Positions 7,678-15,072 are shown, counted from the first letter of the stretch. The stretch is DNA of 64,000 bases from Sphingomonas sp. (GCF_019635515.1 NZ_JAHBZI010000001.1:992001-1056000), one strand, 5' to 3'. Numbers and translations are program-made. Notes: generated from the letters alone by a model not told the origin.

Positions 7678-8610
7678 TCATGGCGTTCCCGAACCGCTCG
7701 CGTCGGCGACGAAAATGCTGTCGCCCCGTGACTCCGCATCGACGGGATCGCGCGCCGGAACGCTCGCGCGGCCGTCGCCGGATCGTGCGTCGGACGGCGG
7801 CACGGCGACAGCCTGCGCATCGCCCGGACGCATGACGAATAGCGGTGCCTCGCGCCAATCCGGCGGCGGTGGCGGTGCCGATGACGGCGCTTCGGTTGCA
7901 GCCGCGCCGCCGAGGGTCGGCGCAAGCGCGGCGACATAAGCCCGCGTTTCGGCCGGCAGGGTGCGGCCGGTCGCAAGGTATTCGTCATAGCGGCCGGGAC
8001 CGGCATTGTAGGCCGCCAGCATCGCCGCGACATTGCCGTAGCGGTCGAACATTTCGCGCAGGTAGGCCGTGCCCGCCATGATGTTGTCGCGCGGATCGTA
8101 AGGATCGCGGCCGAGGCCGTAGCGGACGCGCAGGCCCGCCCATGTGTCGGGCATCACCTGCATCAATCCCATCGCGCCGGCCGACGAAACCGCGCGCACA
8201 TCGCCCGCGCTCTCGGCGCGCAGCACCGCGACGATCCAATGCTCCGGTATGCCGAACCGCTGCGATGCCTCGGCGATGTGAGCCGCATAGGGATGGGCGG
8301 CGGCGGGGCGCTCGACGGGCGCGGATTGCGCGACCGCGACGCCCGATCCGTCGCAGACGGAAAGCGTGCCGGCCAGTATCAGGACGGCATAATGCCATGC
8401 AGTCCTGTCTCCGCTTCGACACCAGCCTGCCAGCGTGCGCGCTGCGGTCAAGGGCAAGGCGCAAGCGCCGGCCGATGGCCGCCCCTGACCTTCGCTGCGC
8501 GCGCCGGCCGTCCGGTGGCCGAGCGGGACGAAGGGATGAGACGGCTTTCCCGCGAACAAAGGGATGACGATCTTGGGCCGAATGGCGGGCCGGACGCGCG
8601 CGGCCGTCAT
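7678..8610 (-). CDS. Lytic transglycosylase of the conjugation module
   Basis: The soluble-lytic-transglycosylase fold is clear from about residue 100. It has the catalytic Glu in VLRAESAGDVRAVSSAGAMGLMQVMP, then the YDPRDNIMAGTAYL and AAYNAGPGRYDEY motifs. It would open peptidoglycan for the transfer channel. A hydrophobic stretch at about 70-90 (HYAVLILAGTLSVCDG) looks like a signal or anchor, so the real start may be further in than the ATG at 8610. The C terminus is proline-rich. The ATG overlaps the stop of the DUF736 gene in an ATGA, showing translational coupling within the transfer operon. Confidence 0.88.
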   Translation of the reverse strand: MTAARVRPAIRPKIVIPLFAGKPSHPFVPLGHRTAGARSEGQGRPSAGACALPLTAARTLAGWCRSGDRTAWHYAVLILAGTLSVCDGSGVAVAQSAPVERPAAAHPYAAHIAEASQRFGIPEHWIVAVLRAESAGDVRAVSSAGAMGLMQVMPDTWAGLRVRYGLGRDPYDPRDNIMAGTAYLREMFDRYGNVAAMLAAYNAGPGRYDEYLATGRTLPAETRAYVAALAPTLGGAAATEAPSSAPPPPPDWREAPLFVMRPGDAQAVAVPPSDARSGDGRASVPARDPVDAESRGDSIFVADASGSGTP

Positions 8611-8942
8611 TCCTCATCCTCGACTTTCCGGGGGTGCTTCCAACGTAGCGTCCAGACCGAAGGATCGTCGTTGGACTGGAACAGCTTGGCGCGGATCGGG
8701 AACGGGAAGATCGGTCCCTCCAACCGCATCGACACGAAGTCGCCGGCATTTTCGCTGGCGTCCTTCCATGCCGGGCCGGCGTCCGGGCCGTCCTCGCTAT
8801 CGAGACGCACGCGATAGTCGGGGGTGTTTTTCACGTCGCTCGGCTTGGCCGGGACTATGAACAGCTTTTCGTGGAGGCCGAACGAATGAAGCTCCCCGGC
8901 GTAGCCGGTTTCGGTGCGGGTGAAGGTGCCTATTTCTGCCAT
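8607..8942 (-). CDS. DUF736 family protein
   Basis: This 111-residue protein begins MAEIGTFTRTETGYAGELHSFGL, the standard DUF736 opening; the open frame extends upstream but that segment overlaps traF. DUF736 proteins of this size are constant members of ICE transfer blocks in Rhizobiales and Sphingomonadales, between TraF and the transglycosylase. Their biochemical function is unknown. The stop overlaps the start of the transglycosylase gene by 4 bp. Confidence 0.85.
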   Translation of the reverse strand: MAEIGTFTRTETGYAGELHSFGLHEKLFIVPAKPSDVKNTPDYRVRLDSEDGPDAGPAWKDASENAGDFVSMRLEGPIFPFPIRAKLFQSNDDPSVWTLRWKHPRKVEDEE

Positions 8943-8977
8943 GGGAATCTCCTGTGGTTGGCTTTCGGGGGATGGTT

Positions 8978-9523
8978 TCATTGCGTCGGTGCGCGCCACT
9001 CGTAGCGGCCGACGCCTTCCTCATCGGTCCAGAGCTGGACCGCTCGGCCGATGACGGAAGCTGCGGGGATGGGTCCGAAATAGCGGCCGTCGAGACTGTC
9101 GCGGACTTCCCAGTTCATGAGGAAAAGCTGGCCGTCGCCGATCACGCGGCAGCCCTGCCAGACGGGCAGATCGCGGCCGAGCCTGTCGCGCTCCAGCGTC
9201 TCGCCCATCTCGATCCCGTCAACCGTGATCGTGCGGCCGGTGCGGCAAACCCGCTGTCCCGGCAGACCGACGACGCGCTTCAACAGCGGGACGCCCTGCG
9301 CAATATAGCCGCGCTCGACCATGAAGGCGGCGAGCGGTTCGGGCGGCATGACGGCGACCAGCTCGGGCACGTCGAGCGCGTCGGCCGGCTCGACGGTGTA
9401 GAAGCCGATGGGCGCGCTGGCGGTGGCGTTCCAGATGAGTTTCGTCGGCGTCTCGACCGCGCTTGCGGCGGCGATGCCGATGATGGCGAGCGCCGTCACC
9501 GTGAGGGTGCGGCGGCGCGTCAT
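8978..9523 (-). CDS. traF: Conjugative transfer signal peptidase TraF (S26 family)
   Basis: The 181-residue inner-membrane serine peptidase has one N-terminal hydrophobic segment (residues about 6-22), then NATASAPIGFYTVEP with the catalytic Ser, and LLKRVVGLPGQRV with the catalytic Lys, the S26/LepB-TraF pair. In IncP systems TraF matures the pilin. The ATG at 9521-9523 overlaps the stop of the DUF2840 gene in an ATGA. In the Mesorhizobium ICE, traF lies in the operon governed by rdfS, matching the order here. Confidence 0.9.
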   Translation of the reverse strand: MTRRRTLTVTALAIIGIAAASAVETPTKLIWNATASAPIGFYTVEPADALDVPELVAVMPPEPLAAFMVERGYIAQGVPLLKRVVGLPGQRVCRTGRTITVDGIEMGETLERDRLGRDLPVWQGCRVIGDGQLFLMNWEVRDSLDGRYFGPIPAASVIGRAVQLWTDEEGVGRYEWRAPTQ

Positions 9524-10038
9524 GGGTCGATCCTTCGGCGATGAAGCCAAGCGGCATGTCGCTCGGCGGTGTAGGCGTGCGGCTCCAGATTGGCGGTCAG
9601 CCGGTTGTGGACGTGCCGCCAATGCTCCGGCGAAGCGTCGGCTGGATCGAGGCCGAGCGCGTCCACGTCGTCGATGGCTGCAAGCGCACGCTGCACCTTG
9701 GGCCAGCTATCGAGGCGCAACAGGATTGCGCCACCGGGGCGCACGAACGGCAATGTCTGGAACGGCTCGCCGCGACCGATGGCGCGCACAATGTCGATGC
9801 GCGAAACGACAGTGCCGTGCTCGCCAGATGCCCAACGGACGAAGGCGAAGACGCTGCCCGGCGCGAAGCCGACGATGCTGCGGCGACGGTCGATGATCTG
9901 CTCGTAGCTCTTGCGGCCGAAGCGTATCCAGTGCTCGACCTTGCGTTTCTCGAAGGTCAGCTCGACCAATGTTGTGAAGGGCGCAGGTCCGTCCGGCAGC
10001 GGATGGCCGTGCGCGCTGCGATGGGCGCGACGGGTCAT
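9520..10038 (-). CDS. DUF2840 family protein
   Basis: This 172-residue protein carries the conserved block TFEKRKVEHWIRFGRKSYEQIIDRRRS and GSVFAFVRWASGEHGT typical of DUF2840, again a fixed ICE companion with no known activity. The ATG at 10036-10038 has GGAG eight bases upstream. The stop overlaps the traF start. Upstream only a 22-codon frame separates it from repA, where related elements usually carry a parA gene. Confidence 0.84.
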   Translation of the reverse strand: MTRRAHRSAHGHPLPDGPAPFTTLVELTFEKRKVEHWIRFGRKSYEQIIDRRRSIVGFAPGSVFAFVRWASGEHGTVVSRIDIVRAIGRGEPFQTLPFVRPGGAILLRLDSWPKVQRALAAIDDVDALGLDPADASPEHWRHVHNRLTANLEPHAYTAERHAAWLHRRRIDP

Positions 10039-10102
10039 TGTTCGTCTCCGGTGATGTGCTGGGGGCTGCGCGGGCGCAGCGCGTCGAGCGCGGCGGCCGT
10101 CA
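10037..10102 (-). CDS. 22-codon frame between repA and the DUF2840 gene
   Basis: ATG at 10100-10102 overlaps the repA stop, and the frame runs MTAAALDALRPRSPQHITGDEQ to a TGA that overlaps the DUF2840 start. The double ATGA overlap looks like coupled translation. The sequence resembles no domain I know. It may be the scar of a deletion that removed parA, or a coupling peptide. Confidence 0.35.
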
Positions 10103-11176
10103 TGGCTCGCCCCTTCGGGCAGAACCGGCACCACGCTTCGCCTGCGCGCGCGTCAAAGAAAAAGAGTTAGAATCTCTGTTAGATAAGTTAGCGGTCGGAT
10201 TCCGCTTTTCAGGCCAAAGCGTTAGCTGCGGTTCGTGCGCCTGATCTGCCGATAGTGGTGCGCCTGATGTGCCGATACCCCGTGCGCCTGATCTGCCGAT
10301 GGCATTAACAGGGTTATCAACAGTGCCTGTTGACAGGTTTTCGGGGCGGATGCGCAGCAGCTCGCGGCCGTCTTCCCGCTCGATCTGGAGCCGATAGCCG
10401 GGGAGTGGCTGGCGGGCCGCGATCCGGCGCAGGTCGAGCGCGAAGTCGGACGGCCGCGCGAGGCTGCCGGATTTCTGGTGAAGATGCGCGACCTCGAAAA
10501 TCCAGCCGTGGCGCTGGTGCCCGGCGTGCTTTCTGGCGACGCGGTAAAGCCATCGCTCGATGCCGCCAGTCAGCCGGAAATAGGCCGGGTCGATGGTCAG
10601 GACCAGCGAACGGTCGATGACGCTGTTGTAGAACCATTCGGGCAGGACGAACTCCATGCCCTCGACGCGGCCGGCGCGCGTCGTCATTTCCTCCCATTCG
10701 TTGATCCATGAGAATTGCCGGCGACGCCAATGCGGGCCGTTGCGGATCGTGGTGGCGATGACGGTCGATTGCAGCCGCGCCAGCGCGGCTTTCAGAAGCC
10801 GGTATTGGTGATTGCCGGTCGGCCGCCCGATGGCGCGCAACAGATGGTAAGGCGTAAACCGGACAAAGCGCGACGTGGTGAGGCCGTTGTTCTCGGCCGC
10901 GACGATCTGCGAGGCGGCCCATATGAGCACATCGGCATCCCAAATGGTCGCCATGCCGTGATCGGGCATCCCGAACACCTGCACCTCGATGTCGGCGGCC
11001 TTGTAGAGAATCGGCTTGGTGCGTGGGGTCTTCGCCAGCGAGAAAAACGGCCGTTCCATCAAGTCGCGCTGGTCGCGCGGCGGCGCATCGCCCGTTGCGA
11101 CCACGAAGGGGTCTAGGCGGCTGCGCTCGCTGTCCTCGGTAGGGTGCGCGGGGTCGTGATCGTCCTCGCGCAGCAT
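10100..11176 (-). CDS. repA: Replication initiator protein A (RPA family)
   Basis: The 358-residue initiator has the conserved RPA block, from DQRDLMERPFFSLAKTPR through GMATIWDADVLIWAASQI and RFTPYHLLRAIGR to LYRVARKHAGHQRHGW. RPA proteins start replication of broad-host plasmids and let excised ICEs persist. The gene follows directly on the rdfS-like gene. Oddly, its C-terminal coding part (10235-10300) contains three 19-bp direct repeats plus a DnaA-box-like site, so the origin may be inside the gene. The last 60 residues are less conserved in type than the core. Confidence 0.9.
   Translation of the reverse strand: MLREDDHDPAHPTEDSERSRLDPFVVATGDAPPRDQRDLMERPFFSLAKTPRTKPILYKAADIEVQVFGMPDHGMATIWDADVLIWAASQIVAAENNGLTTSRFVRFTPYHLLRAIGRPTGNHQYRLLKAALARLQSTVIATTIRNGPHWRRRQFSWINEWEEMTTRAGRVEGMEFVLPEWFYNSVIDRSLVLTIDPAYFRLTGGIERWLYRVARKHAGHQRHGWIFEVAHLHQKSGSLARPSDFALDLRRIAARQPLPGYRLQIEREDGRELLRIRPENLSTGTVDNPVNAIGRSGARGIGTSGAPLSADQAHEPQLTLWPEKRNPTANLSNRDSNSFSLTRAQAKRGAGSARRGEP
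10235..10300. repeat. Three 19-bp iteron-like direct repeats inside repA
   Basis: Copies of GTGCGCCTGATCTGCCGAT lie at 10235-10253, 10258-10276 (one mismatch) and 10282-10300, with periods of 23 and 24 bp. This is the size and helical phasing of Rep-binding iterons. Confidence 0.85.
10314..10322 (+). promoter_or_regulatory. DnaA-box-like 9-mer next to the iterons
   Basis: TTATCAACA differs by one base from the consensus TTATCCACA and lies 13 bp from the last iteron. A small dyad CCTGT-TG-ACAGG follows at 10326-10337. Such 9-mers occur by chance; the position beside iterons is what makes it notable. Confidence 0.5.
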
Positions 11177-11446
11177 CTAGCACTCGTCCCGTTCTTCGGG
11201 CGTGAGCGGACGCGCCGGAAAGACGGTGCCGGCGGTCTTGTCGCGGGTGGATTTGCGTTCGCCGACCGCACTCCAGTCTTCCAGATCGCGGACGGTGTAG
11301 AGGACGCGACCGCCGACCTTGCGATAGGTCGGCCCGGTGCCATAGGTTCGATGCTTCTCAAGGGTTCTGATGGATATGCCGAGGAAGCGCGCGGCTTCCT
11401 TGGTGCGCAATAGGCGCGGCGGCAGGCCCGCAAGCGGGTTGGGCAT
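11177..11446 (-). CDS. AlpA/HTH_17 excisionase, RdfS-like recombination directionality factor
   Basis: The 89-residue protein has a MerR-like winged helix typical of excisionases: LLRTKEAARFLGISIRTLEKHRTYGTGPTYRKVGGRVLYTVRDLEDW. In the Mesorhizobium ICE the homologous RdfS turns the integrase from integration to excision and leads the operon with traF. The gene here heads the minus-strand run rdfS-repA-DUF2840-traF-DUF736-transglycosylase in the same way. Its promoter must lie in the 462-bp gap upstream, shared with the divergent DUF2285 gene. The cognate integrase is not in the window. Confidence 0.85.
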   Translation of the reverse strand: MPNPLAGLPPRLLRTKEAARFLGISIRTLEKHRTYGTGPTYRKVGGRVLYTVRDLEDWSAVGERKSTRDKTAGTVFPARPLTPEERDEC

Positions 11447-11908
11447 GGATCACCTCCAGTCGGGATTGGACTGCCGGGGGGCGGCAGCGGACTGTGGCGA
11501 ACCATGGCGAGGGATCGGCGGCGCGTAGCGTGCCGCATTTGCGACTATGCGTTGGCGGCACCCCCCTCGGGGATGTGACTGCCCAAATAGATGAGAGATT
11601 TCAGCGGTCGTCGCCTGCCGTGCTGAATAGGCAAAGACATTCGCACGTGGTTCAGCTAAGAATGTGGGTGGAGCAGACGCGCTGCTCTGGGGCGTCGAAA
11701 CCCCTCACGAATGGCTGGTGCTGGCCAGAACGGCACCAACTCCTTGACCTATGGTCGGGGAGCCTGTGGCGTATACAACAGGCTTTCCGAGCTAAAGGCC
11801 ATGGGGCCGTTTCGTGACGGTTTCGAACTCCCCGATCACCAAGAGTCAGAGAGAATCGTTTGCGGGGGCGCACCGCAGACAAAGTTCTCTCGGATACGGG
11901 GAATAGCT
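11447..11908. promoter_or_regulatory. Divergent control region between rdfS-like and qseM-like genes
   Basis: This 462-bp region holds no convincing gene; the short frames in it lack coding character. It should contain the promoters of the excisionase operon (leftward) and of the DUF2285 gene (rightward). An inverted repeat GAGCAG-ACGCG-CTGCTC at 11671-11687 is a candidate operator. I could not fix a -35/-10 pair with normal spacing. Confidence 0.5.
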
Positions 11909-12196
11909 ATGCGGGTTCCCGTCGAACTCGATCCCGATGTGGATGATAACGCGCCGACCGGCGATGCGATAACTGCCTATGACGAACGGCACTACGTCAC
12001 CTATCTGCGCCTTCTCGATGCGAACGCCGAGGGTGCGGACTGGAAGGAAGTGGCTCGGATCGTGCTTCACCGCGATCCGGCGGCCGAGGAACTTCGGACC
12101 TATCGTTGCTGGCAAAGCCATCTCGAACGCGCGCAATGGCTTTCGCATGAGGGCTATAGGAAGATTCTGGAACAGGCGGCAGCTAACAAGGCGTGA
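11909..12196 (+). CDS. DUF2285-only protein, QseM-like antiactivator
   Basis: The ATG at 11909-11911, with GGGGAA about eight bases upstream, gives a 95-residue acidic protein. Its body (DERHYVTYLRLLDANAEGADWKEVARIVLHRDP...RCWQSHLERAQWLSHEGYRKIL) is the DUF2285 helix-turn-helix variant without a DUF6499 partner. In the Mesorhizobium ICE, QseM is a DUF2285-only antiactivator that binds FseA and keeps the element silent. It is one of the few plus-strand genes of the ICE segment and is divergent from the rdfS-like gene. Assignment to QseM rests on domain content and position, so the exact role is inferred. Confidence 0.75.
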   Translation: MRVPVELDPDVDDNAPTGDAITAYDERHYVTYLRLLDANAEGADWKEVARIVLHRDPAAEELRTYRCWQSHLERAQWLSHEGYRKILEQAAANKA

Positions 12197-12321
12197 TGAG
12201 CGGCGATTTTCAGTTTGCTTTGTATCGCAAGTTTCGGGATTTCGCGTCATCCGACCGGCGGGAAACGACCTCATCGCCGACGTTTCGAGTGGCTTTGAGA
12301 CTTCCTAAAAGTGATATGCCT

Positions 12322-12855
12322 TCAGTTGCTGGTCCATTCTGAACAGGTCAGCTCATACGTTACCTCGCCGTGCTCCGTGCCAGGTATGGGGTCGGGAAAA
12401 TCCAAGAAATCCGTCCGCGTGTGTTTCATACCAATCTTCTCCATTACCCGGCGCGACCCTTGGTTGACCGCCATTGTATTGGCCACAATTTTATCATACC
12501 CGGCAACCTCGAAGCCCCAACTGATGAGAGCCGACGCGCCTTCAGATGCCAGCCCCCGACCCCAAGCTTCCCGGCGTAGTCGATATCCAATTTCAGCTAC
12601 CGCCTTCACTTTCGGCAACAAGCAGAACCAGCCGACGAACTCGTCATCCACATTGCGTCGCGCCGTCCAGACGTTCGGCTCGGTCCCTCTTGGCATGAGA
12701 AACGGCGCGGTCGCCGGATCGGCCCAATGATGATCAACCGCGCCATTGTTGAGAAAGCGCATCACTTCTGGGTCAAGCTCTAGCTGGATGAAGTCGATGC
12801 GATCTACCGGGATGCAAGGACTGAGCGTCAAACGCACCGTCTTTAGTAAGGCCAT
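12322..12855 (-). CDS. GNAT-family N-acetyltransferase (RimJ/RimL type)
   Basis: The 177-residue protein starts MALLKTVRLTLSPC, as RimJ-like acetyltransferases do. It keeps the acetyl-CoA fold: a central sheet with EIGYRLRREAWGRGLASEGASALISWGF and the C-terminal NQGSRRVMEKIGMK helix. The longer frame to 12915 adds an unlikely leader. The substrate is unknown; relatives acetylate ribosomal proteins, amino acids or small toxins/drugs. It is a passenger between the two ICE control genes, with base composition lower in GC than the chromosome. Confidence 0.82.
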   Translation of the reverse strand: MALLKTVRLTLSPCIPVDRIDFIQLELDPEVMRFLNNGAVDHHWADPATAPFLMPRGTEPNVWTARRNVDDEFVGWFCLLPKVKAVAEIGYRLRREAWGRGLASEGASALISWGFEVAGYDKIVANTMAVNQGSRRVMEKIGMKHTRTDFLDFPDPIPGTEHGEVTYELTCSEWTSN

Positions 12856-13092
12856 AGCAAATGCTCTCAAAAGAAATTTCGAGTTGGTCGTGCGAATTCG
12901 TGGATTGCGCAACAATGTTAGTCAGTTGAGCGTCCGATTTGTATTCTATTAGCTTTTCCAACCCATTCATACCGAAGTTATCGCGTAAATCCACTTCTCC
13001 GAAGGCCGGTTTTCTAGCCTTTTTCATGTCGCACGTCATCGTTGCAGTTGGCAGAAAATTTGCGACATACAACAAGATGGTGCTCGGAATAA
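12856..13092. other. AT-richer spacer upstream of the GNAT gene
   Basis: This 237-bp stretch is lower in GC than either neighbour. A 107-codon minus-strand frame crosses it (13096 to 12773), but that frame overlaps the GNAT gene by more than 80 bp and shows no recognisable domain, so I do not call it a gene. It probably contains the GNAT promoter. Confidence 0.4.
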
Positions 13093-13681
13093 TCAACGTT
13101 TGTTGGGCCTGATTGGATAGTGGAGCAACAGGCGATAGCCGCCGAGCATCATCTTAATACCGTGAGCGACTAGGCGGCGGGCCTTGTTCTTGCGCGGGTC
13201 GTTCTCGAAATCCTCTTTGGTGCCGCGAAAGCAGAACAGGACTTCGGCGATGGTGCGATAGCTTTCGCCGCGCAACCGCGCGTCGAGCGCGCGCAGGGAC
13301 AGAATATGCCATTGCCGGAGCTGGGCGGGAACGGTCCGGAAGTCGGGGCCGGGTGCGCGGCCATTGAGGGACCGCCAGAAACGGCGGGCGGCGTGAGCGC
13401 GAAGCTCCAGAAAATTATCCATCGGTAACGTGGCGGCGAAGGCACCCGAGTCCGACACCGCCTCGGGCAGCCAGAATTGATGTGAGACGCCATCCACCTG
13501 CCAGATGCCGTGCCAGCCATCGGCAGCACGGCGCATGTCGAGGTCGGAGAGATGGGCCAGCGTCAATATTGGTTCGGTGTCGCCACCCTTATGCTCGACC
13601 GGCGAGAGCATCACCGCTTGAGGATGAAGGCTCGGGCTCCAGATTGGTGGCGACCGGTCATGCGGCGCGTCGGGATCGCAC
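13093..13681 (-). CDS. DUF2285 domain half of an FseA-like activator (entered by +1 frameshift)
   Basis: This frame carries the activator body: KNKARRLVAHGIKMMLGGYRLL at the end and QLRQWHILSLRALDARLRGESYRTIAEVLF (the DUF2285 helix-turn-helix) in the middle. It is open upstream to 13740, but from 13682 upward it encodes nonsense overlapping the DUF6499 frame. The natural reading runs from GLRFP in the other frame directly into CDPDAPHDRSPPIW here, if one base (13681) is skipped. Spliced that way the product has about 259 residues. FseA of the Mesorhizobium ICE is made the same way from two frames. No good independent start with a ribosome-binding site is seen, though Met at 13611 is possible. 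Confidence 0.78.
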
Positions 13682-13873
13682 GGGAAATCGCAAGCCCCAG
13701 CGATCCGCGAACGCTTCAAGGTCACGGCCGGATGGTCCACCGGTCAGTGCGATAGTCTGGAACTCATGACGATAATCGTCATTCCGGCGCAAATATTCCC
13801 AAGCGAAACCGGCGGCCGGAATATGCTTCGCGTGCCTGTATGCCGCCGGCGAACGCCAGTCGGTGCTTAGCAT
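13658..13873 (-). CDS. DUF6499 domain half of an FseA-like activator
   Basis: Starting at ATG 13871-13873, this 71-residue frame begins MLSTDWRSPAAYRHAKHIPAAGFAWEYLRRNDDYRHEF, the DUF6499 N-terminal domain that precedes DUF2285 in FseA-type activators. Read in zero frame it ends VRSRRAA at 13658. The shift site is TTT CCC GTG, with CCC at 13684-13682: a +1 slip of the prolyl-tRNA from CCC to CCG puts the ribosome into the DUF2285 frame. The 201-bp gap upstream contains an imperfect dyad (GCCGCT...AGCGGC, 13951-13978) that could be an operator. A sequencing error of one base would look the same. Confidence 0.8.
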   Translation of the reverse strand: MLSTDWRSPAAYRHAKHIPAAGFAWEYLRRNDDYRHEFQTIALTGGPSGRDLEAFADRWGLRFPVRSRRAA

Positions 13874-14074
13874 GGCGTCACCTCCAAAAGCTCGGGCGCG
13901 CAAGGCAGCGCCCAGCCCTTAGAGGTTCAAAGATCGCTAGAAATATAGAAGCCGCTTAAAGCAGATACCTTGAGCGGCTAACACGATCATTCGTAGTTAT
14001 TTTCTGCTTAACAATATTTCGGATGAATCTGCGAGACGCCCGCCCGCAGAAGTGCGGGCAAGGCGTTCCGACTT
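13874..14074. promoter_or_regulatory. Promoter region of the FseA-like gene
   Basis: This AT-richer gap of 201 bp holds the arms GCCGCT (13951-13956) and AGCGGC (13973-13978) and, next to ardA, a perfect hairpin GCCCGCA-GAAG-TGCGGGC at 14042-14059 that may end ardA transcription, although no T-run follows. No LuxR/TraR-type tra box was recognised. Confidence 0.4.
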
Positions 14075-14605
14075 TCATCTGCTGGAAAACACATGCATCT
14101 CGTCGTGTGCGGTTTCGACTGTAAAAAACTCGCCGTTCATTTCAGCGTCACGGGCCATTGCTTTCCAATCAATGTAGTAGCGCAGTGCCTCGGGGATCGT
14201 GACGCCGCTTTCAGCGGTCAAGTCCTCCATGAAGTCGGCAAGGCTAGCGAACTGGCCGTGATAGCAGTCCCGCAAGGCGGTTTCGGCTTGGTCCATGTCA
14301 CCGTCGCACTGATCCAGCAGGCCAGCACCTAGCGCGCCATGCTCGGCGATGAAAGCGCCCATACGTGCCACGGTGTCGATGCCGGCATATTCTTTGATGG
14401 TCACGCCCTCGAAGCCTTCATAGTCGTGAATGGCGTATTCCTCCGCGTGCTCGATGGGGGACCGTGCGAGCATGGCCGCAATCTCGTCCCTGATTGCGTC
14501 TGCGTCCTGATCCGCGTCGATCCAAGCCCCATGCAGATAGCCGTTGTTGTAGGCGGCAAGGCAGGCGACATAGATGTGGGGATTGCTGTCGGAAAGGTTG
14601 GTCAT
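14075..14605 (-). CDS. ardA: Antirestriction protein ArdA
   Basis: This very acidic 176-residue protein is typical of ArdA, which mimics bent B-DNA and occupies type I restriction enzymes. Visible landmarks are IYVACLAAYNNGYLHGAWIDADQDADAI at the start, the antirestriction stretch with LARSPIEHAEEYAIHDYEGF, and EALRYYIDWKAMARDAEMNGEF at the end. It protects the element when it enters a new cell as unmodified DNA. A strong hairpin lies 21 bp ahead of the start codon, in the leader. ArdA should not block the type II enzyme encoded further right. Confidence 0.93.
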   Translation of the reverse strand: MTNLSDSNPHIYVACLAAYNNGYLHGAWIDADQDADAIRDEIAAMLARSPIEHAEEYAIHDYEGFEGVTIKEYAGIDTVARMGAFIAEHGALGAGLLDQCDGDMDQAETALRDCYHGQFASLADFMEDLTAESGVTIPEALRYYIDWKAMARDAEMNGEFFTVETAHDEMHVFSSR

Positions 14606-15072
14606 GTCTCTGATCCTCGGGTTTGGGGTTCAGAGCAGCGAAGCGCTGCTCCTGAACCCTTGCCCGGCGGCGAGCCAAGGGTAGCAAGGCGCAGGAAAAG
14701 CCTCTGGCACCGTGGAATAAATGGAGGGGACCCGCTTGCGGGGAGAGGGCCGTTTATGCCGCGAAAGGCCGGAGAGTTTTCTTGCGCCGCGCGAGGGCAA
14801 CGCCCTTAGCAACCTATGTAAGAGAACCAGCGGCAACCGTCGGCCCGGAGGCGACTGCGCGTCATGATGTATGGGTTCAATCATGTGGTTGAATGCCCCC
14901 GACATGGCTCTCAACGGTGCGGTCCGGCACCTTTCTCATTGACCCAAACCCGTGCCTATGATCTTCTTTTGTTCACATTTTCGTTCCGTCTGAAACGGGT
15001 CGATTCGCGCCAACGTAATTGGGCACGGAGGCATTAGTCCTTTATCTGCTCGAATGAACGATAAGGAACGTG
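14606..15072. other. Gene-free gap between ardA and the defence operon
   Basis: This region has no convincing ORF. Apart from the ardA leader hairpin it holds smaller palindromes, such as TTCAA/TTGAA at 14876-14893. The AT-richer stretch 14950-15060 should carry the rightward promoter of the defence operon. No controller (C) protein gene is present. Confidence 0.5.
14626..14659. promoter_or_regulatory. Strong hairpin in the ardA leader
   Basis: Arms 14626-14640 and 14644-14659 pair over 15 bp with a 3-nt loop and one bulged base (AGCAGCG/CGCTGCT inner, GGGTTCAG/CTGAACCC outer). It lies in the 467-bp gene-free gap between ardA and the methyltransferase gene. It may be an RNA leader structure or a single-strand promoter for expression on entry. 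Confidence 0.65.

Noticed and set aside
11744-11777. Sigma-70-type promoter TTGACC...TATACA for the DUF2285 gene
   Set aside because: The spacing between the two hexamers is 22 bp, too long for a standard promoter, and the start codon is more than 130 bp away.
12773-13096. 107-codon minus-strand frame next to the FseA-like gene
   Set aside because: It overlaps the well-supported GNAT gene by more than 80 bp, has no recognisable domain, and its C-terminal part is only the GNAT start region in another frame.
14042-14059. Terminator behind ardA
   Set aside because: The hairpin is perfect but short, and no T-run follows in the direction of ardA transcription, so I mention it only as a possible structure.
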